Below are positions 32,988-36,828 of a stretch of 36,828 nt of DNA, piece by piece. The translations under genes were made by a program, and so were the position numbers. Within the stretch, counting starts at the first letter, position 1; each line of letters begins with the position of its first letter. Origin of the DNA: Comamonadaceae bacterium (GTDB taxonomy: Bacteria; Pseudomonadota; Gammaproteobacteria; Burkholderiales; Burkholderiaceae_C); NCBI GenBank assembly GCA_947445115.1, contig CANFCG010000021.1:1-36828 (forward strand). The letters run 5' to 3'. The notes under the pieces were generated by a model that saw only the letters and a program-made list of their open reading frames with translations, had not been told where the DNA came from and ran no database searches.

Positions 32988-33974
32988 ATGAAAAAATTAA
33001 TTGGCATCATTGCTGTAGCCCTTATGCTGATTGGCTTGCAGGTCGTGCAAGCCCAGACAGTCCATCCCACCTGGCCTAGCAAGTCACTACGCTTTTTAGT
33101 GGCTGCGCCAGCTGGAAGCTCGCTTGATGTGATTGCCCGCTCGATGGGCGACAAGCTCAGCCTTCGAGTGGGTCACCCTGTCGTTGTAGAAAACATTGCA
33201 GGCGGCAGCGGCACGATTGCCACCAACATGGCAGCCAAGACCGTGCCTGACGGTCACACCTTTGTGCTGTCGTTCAATGGCCCGCTTGCCTTTACGCAGT
33301 TCATTAGCAAGCTGCCGTACGACCCAGCCAAAGATTTGAGCGCCGTCATCATGACGACCAGCCAGCCCAATGTATTGGCTGTCAACGCAAGCTTGCCCGT
33401 CAAAACAACGCAAGAGCTTGTCACGTTTTTGCGTGCCAATCCTGCCAAATACAACTACGCCAGCGTCGGCGTGGGTTCTAGCTCGCACTTGGCGATGGAA
33501 CTATTTAAATCCGAAGCTAATTTCTTTGCGACGCATATCCCCTACAACGGTTCGCCGCCAGCGACATTTTCTGTTGCCGCTAACGATACGCAGATGATTT
33601 TTACGATCCCTACCATCATCATGCCGCAGGTCAAAGCAGGCAAGATGCGGGCATTGGCGGTGAGTTCTCCTAAACGATTTTCAATCCTGCCAGAGATTCC
33701 AACCGTGCGGGAAAGTGGCATTAAAGAGTTAGCCAAGTTTGAAGCGTTGGCTTGGAACGGCATCCTCGTGCCAAGTGCCACACCGAAGGAGATCGTGCAA
33801 AAAATGAACCGCGAGTTTGATGCCGTGCTGAAAGACGAAGCCGTTCGCGCACGGCTCACTGCTGCTGGCCTTGAGATCGTGGGCGGATCGTCTGATTACT
33901 TTGCCAAAGAGCTTGCTGCGGAGACGAAGAAGTGGAAAGCAATTATTGAGCGTTTGGGGATGAAGCAGGAATGA
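32988..33974 (+). CDS. Bug-family (TTT) periplasmic substrate-binding protein
   Basis: The 328-residue protein has a signal peptide (MKKLIGIIAVALMLIGLQVVQAQ) and the Bug/TctC pattern: TWPSKSLRFLVAAPAGSSLDVIARSMGDKLS, VVVENIAGGSGTIATNMAAK (the conserved ENxxGxxGxxA loop), KYNYASVGVGSSSHLAMELFK and VKAGKMRALAVSSPKRFSILPEIPTVRESG. Such proteins bind carboxylates in the periplasm for tripartite tricarboxylate transporters, and Burkholderiales encode many without adjacent transporter genes. No TctA or TctB genes are near, so it is an orphan receptor here. It starts right after the hydrolase. Confidence 0.93.
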   Translation: MKKLIGIIAVALMLIGLQVVQAQTVHPTWPSKSLRFLVAAPAGSSLDVIARSMGDKLSLRVGHPVVVENIAGGSGTIATNMAAKTVPDGHTFVLSFNGPLAFTQFISKLPYDPAKDLSAVIMTTSQPNVLAVNASLPVKTTQELVTFLRANPAKYNYASVGVGSSSHLAMELFKSEANFFATHIPYNGSPPATFSVAANDTQMIFTIPTIIMPQVKAGKMRALAVSSPKRFSILPEIPTVRESGIKELAKFEALAWNGILVPSATPKEIVQKMNREFDAVLKDEAVRARLTAAGLEIVGGSSDYFAKELAAETKKWKAIIERLGMKQE

Positions 33975-33994
33975 GACTTGCATGATGATGTGTC

Positions 33995-36181
33995 ATGACC
34001 ACCGAGTTAGCTAATCTCACCTCCCGTGCACGCGATTTCGCCGCGGTCCTGATTAGCGATGTGCGCTTGGCATCTGGGGAAGCTGCGTTAGATCACGCCG
34101 CTGCCGTCGCTGCGATTGCCGCTCAGTTAGATAGCTCTGATGAGTTGCAAGCCGCATGCTACTTGCTCTATGCGGTGGATCACTTAAATAAGCCGCTGGA
34201 GGTGCTGACTAAAAATTTTGGCGAGAGTGTGGCACGGCTCACCGTTGAGACGCGTCAATTGATTGAGCTGCAAGATCGCTCGCGCAACACCAAAGACGAC
34301 GGGGTGCTGGCGAAATCGCAAACGGAGAACATCAGGAAGATGCTGCTCGCGTTTGGGCGCGATTTGCGCGTGGTGCTTTTGCGTTTGGCTTCTCGTCTTC
34401 AGACCCTCAGGTTTTATGCTGCAGCTAAAACGACCCCGCCACTGGACTTGGCGCGCGAAACGCTCGATGTGTTTGCGCCGCTGGCTAATCGCCTCGGAAT
34501 TGGTCAAATTAAATGGGAATTGGAAGACCTCAGTTTTCGATTTTTGGAGCCGCAAACGTATAAGCACATTGCCGCCTTATTAGAGGAAAAACGTGGTGAT
34601 CGGATCGTGAAAACCGAGGCTTTGCGTGCGCAGTTGGCGGCAGACTTGCAAGCGCAAAAAATAAAATGTACGGTCGATGCAAGGCCCAAGCATATTTACA
34701 GCATTGTTAAAAAAATGCGCGGCAAAAATCTGCCCTTTGAACGCGTGTTTGATGTGCGTGCCATGCGGGTGCTGGTGGATTCAGTCAATGATTGTTACGC
34801 CGCGCTAGCCCTTATCCACACTCGCTTTTCGCCCATGACTGAGGAGTACGACGACTACATTGCTAAGCCGAAATCAAATGGCTATCAGTCGCTGCATACG
34901 GTCGTTCGGGATGATTTTGCGGGCGGCGCGAATCGCCCGATCGAGATTCAAATTCGCACGCATCAGATGCATGAGCACGCCGAGCAAGGCGTGGCGGCGC
35001 ACTGGGCTTACAAAGAGGCGGGTGCCAAGGGCTACAGTGGTGTGCAAGCGGGAGGAGAGTATGACCGCAAGATTGCGATGCTGCGTGCGCTCTTAGATTG
35101 GGAGCGTGAGGTGTCAAGCGATAGCTCAAAGCTTGACACGTCCGTGCTGCAAGATCGCATCTACGTACTCACGCCCGAAGCCGCCATTGTCGATTTGCCG
35201 CAAGGCGCAACACCTGTGGATTTTGCCTACCAACTGCACAGCAGTTTGGGTCATCGCTGCCGAGGCGCGACGGTGGATGGCGTGTTGGTGCCCTTGCACA
35301 CCAAATTGCAAAGCGGTCAGACTGTGGCGATTCATTCGGTGAAAGAGGGCGGTCCATCCCGCGATTGGCTGAATCTTGAACTCGGGTTTATGGCGAGCGC
35401 CAGAGGACGCGCTAAAGTGCGTGCATGGTTTAACGCGCAAGACGCGGAGCAGACGATTGCGCGTGGGCGCGAGCTGGTTGAAAAATGCTTACAACGCGAA
35501 GGCAAAACAGCCATCAAGTTGGACGATTTGGCAGTGCAGCTTGGATTTAAAACGGCAGATAACTTGTTTGAGTCGGTGGGTAAGGATGAGTTTTCGCTGC
35601 GCACGATCGAAGTGCATTTGAGACCAGCGACTGAATTATTGGAACCCGATGAGTTTTTGATTTATAAAAAATCAAAGGCAAAAAAAAATGCCAATGAAAA
35701 GAGCGGCGTGCTTGTGGTGGGCGTGGATTCGCTGATGACGACGCTCTCAAAATGCTGCAAACCCGCGCCACCAGACGCGATTGGTGGCTTTGTGACGCGC
35801 GGCAAGGGGGTGAGCATTCACCGCACGGATTGCAGTAATTTTGTGCAAATAGCGGCAAGGTCGAGTGACCGCGTGATTGATGTCTCTTGGGGGCATTCGG
35901 TACTGGGTAAGCCTTTATCCAGCAAGGGCTCTCAGCCCGTTTATCCTGTGGATGTGAGCGTACAGGCGGCGGATAGAAATGGACTTTTACGTGATATTTC
36001 AGAAGTATTTTCTGTTGCTAAAGTTAACGTCATTGGTGTGCAAACCCAGTCCGTTAAAGGGAGCGAGGGTTCAATCGCGTGGATGACGTTTACGGTGGAA
36101 GTGGCTGATACTTCCAAATTGACGTCGGTGATGGCGACGATTCGCAAGGTCTCTGGGGTGCGCTCGTGTCGTCGCCGCTGA
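33995..36181 (+). CDS. relA: GTP pyrophosphokinase RelA (synthetase-type)
   Basis: This 728-residue protein (E. coli RelA 744) has a pseudo-hydrolase region (about 25-190), synthetase (about 230-350: KHIYSIVKKMRGKNLPFERVFDVRAMRVLV, PKSNGYQSLHTVV), TGS (about 388-450, DRIYVLTPEAAIVDLPQGATPVDFAYQLHS), a Cys-containing domain (LSKCCKPAPPDAIGG) and a C-terminal ACT domain. The HD motif expected as LLHDVVED reads LLYAVDHL (Tyr59-Ala60) and the later Asp is Ser131, so hydrolase is dead. The acceptor motif is ExDD (E284-Y-D-D287), the RelA type, not RxKD as in SpoT. It makes (p)ppGpp on starved ribosomes. Confidence 0.93.
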   Translation: MTTELANLTSRARDFAAVLISDVRLASGEAALDHAAAVAAIAAQLDSSDELQAACYLLYAVDHLNKPLEVLTKNFGESVARLTVETRQLIELQDRSRNTKDDGVLAKSQTENIRKMLLAFGRDLRVVLLRLASRLQTLRFYAAAKTTPPLDLARETLDVFAPLANRLGIGQIKWELEDLSFRFLEPQTYKHIAALLEEKRGDRIVKTEALRAQLAADLQAQKIKCTVDARPKHIYSIVKKMRGKNLPFERVFDVRAMRVLVDSVNDCYAALALIHTRFSPMTEEYDDYIAKPKSNGYQSLHTVVRDDFAGGANRPIEIQIRTHQMHEHAEQGVAAHWAYKEAGAKGYSGVQAGGEYDRKIAMLRALLDWEREVSSDSSKLDTSVLQDRIYVLTPEAAIVDLPQGATPVDFAYQLHSSLGHRCRGATVDGVLVPLHTKLQSGQTVAIHSVKEGGPSRDWLNLELGFMASARGRAKVRAWFNAQDAEQTIARGRELVEKCLQREGKTAIKLDDLAVQLGFKTADNLFESVGKDEFSLRTIEVHLRPATELLEPDEFLIYKKSKAKKNANEKSGVLVVGVDSLMTTLSKCCKPAPPDAIGGFVTRGKGVSIHRTDCSNFVQIAARSSDRVIDVSWGHSVLGKPLSSKGSQPVYPVDVSVQAADRNGLLRDISEVFSVAKVNVIGVQTQSVKGSEGSIAWMTFTVEVADTSKLTSVMATIRKVSGVRSCRRR

Positions 36182-36220
36182 GGTAGACGCCCGTTAAAAT
36201 TCATTTTTTAGGAGTTTGAT

Positions 36221-36828
36221 TTGAATAAAATTTATCCCAGCGCCAAGGCGGCGCTAGACGGCGTGATTGCCGATAACCAATTGATTGCCGTAGGCGGCTT
36301 TGGTCTGTGCGGTATCCCCGAAGCTTTGATTGATGCGGTCAAAGACTCTGGCGTACAAAACTTGACGGCTATCTCCAACAACGCGGGTGTGGATGATTTT
36401 GGTCTTGGTAAGTTACTCCAGACGCGCCAAATCAAAAAAATGATCTCATCCTATGTGGGCGAAAACAAAGAGTTCGAGCGTCAATATCTGGCGGGCGAGC
36501 TGGGCTTAGAGTTCACGCCGCAAGGCACGCTAGCCGAGAAGCTGCGAGCGGGCGGTGCGGGCATTCCAGCCTTCTTTACCAAGACGGGCGTGGGCACGGT
36601 GGTGGCCGATGGCAAAGAGCTACGCGAATTTGATGGCGAGACCTATGTGATGGAGCGCTCACTGGTACCAGACGTGTCACTCGTGAAGGCTGATGTGGCA
36701 GACAAATCGGGCAATTTACGTTTTCGCTTAACCGCTCGCAACTTCAATCCCGCTGTGGCGATGGCAGGAAAAATCTGCATTGTTGAAGTTGAAAAAATTG
36801 TAGAGACTGGCGAGTTAGCGCCCGACGA
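36221..36828 (+). CDS. scoA: 3-oxoacid CoA-transferase subunit A (partial at window end)
   Basis: A TTG start at 36221 with GGAG 6 bases upstream opens a frame of 202 codons to the window edge. The protein starts [16 protein letters not shown] and carries [17 protein letters not shown], the signature of the family I CoA-transferase A subunit, then [41 protein letters not shown] and [11 protein letters not shown]. With subunit B (expected next, containing the SENG glutamate) it moves CoA between succinyl-CoA and 3-oxoacids such as acetoacetate. The usual length is about 232, so some 30 residues are cut. No ATG start lies near, and TTG is supported by the ribosome-binding site. It follows relA by 39 bp. 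Confidence 0.9.
   Translation, partial: MNKIYPSAKAALDGVIADNQLIAVGGFGLCGIPEALIDAVKDSGVQNLTAISNNAGVDDFGLGKLLQTRQIKKMISSYVGENKEFERQYLAGELGLEFTPQGTLAEKLRAGGAGIPAFFTKTGVGTVVADGKELREFDGETYVMERSLVPDVSLVKADVADKSGNLRFRLTARNFNPAVAMAGKICIVEVEKIVETGELAPD

Noticed and set aside
1-36828. CRISPR array, tRNA or rRNA gene
   Set aside because: No regularly spaced direct repeats and no cloverleaf or rRNA-like sequence were seen in the short intergenic gaps.

Overview
The window looks like chromosomal DNA of a betaproteobacterium, most likely order Burkholderiales (Comamonadaceae-like). This is inferred from the joined pst-pho/ppx/sixA/ppk phosphate block, the trxA-rho-rpmE order, a type B ribosomal protein L31 and a Bug-type solute-binding protein. 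Genes are packed tightly, often with 1-25 bp overlaps, and no gene-free stretch exceeds 300 bp. I saw no rRNA, tRNA or CRISPR array.

Layout. 1-149: one end of an IS21-family element, with the first codons of its istA on the minus strand, abutting a 3' fragment of polyphosphate kinase gene ppk1 (151-764), which it appears to interrupt. 764-9547: phosphate block with sixA, a small Lys/Ala-rich histone-H1-like protein, ppx, and then pstS-pstC-pstA-pstB-phoU-phoB-phoR behind a textbook Pho box. 9524-13716 (minus): DsbA-fold isomerase, an atypical SDR, a MATE exporter and a polytopic ArnT/PMT-like membrane protein. 13780-15961 (minus): rpmE2, rho, trxA, with two good intrinsic terminators and a C-rich rut-like rho leader. 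16081-21824: an AddB-like nuclease and AddA-like helicase-nuclease pair; the addB reading frame carries an inserted palindromic repeat doublet. 21846-27004: a six-gene coupled operon for membrane-lipid modification (flavin oxidoreductase, DUF1365, CFA-synthase-like methyltransferase, DUF3833 lipoprotein, SDR, NTF2-like). 27078-30693: an HPPD-like protein lacking two of three iron ligands, a 3-dehydroshikimate-dehydratase-like TIM barrel, aldose 1-epimerase and an SMP-30 lactonase. 30690-33974: a lone gcvH (minus), two alpha/beta hydrolases and a Bug-type binding protein. 33995-36828: relA and the start of a CoA-transferase A subunit (scoA) with a TTG start, cut by the window end.

How the parts work together. 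The left block imports phosphate (PstSCAB), senses it (PhoU/PhoR/PhoB) and handles polyphosphate (Ppk1/Ppx); the ppk1 disruption suggests this strain may have lost Ppk1-type polyP synthesis while keeping Ppx. A small dispersed palindromic repeat with arms like ATTCCCGC/GCGGGAAT occurs between pstS and pstC, between phoU and phoB, as a degenerate copy after sixA, and as an inverted doublet inside addB.

The least-described parts are the six-gene lipid operon, whose methyltransferase has two altered bicarbonate-site residues, and the HPPD-like/TIM-barrel pair, which resembles a split and reordered QuiC. Both are partly known gene neighbourhoods; I do not claim a wholly new system.
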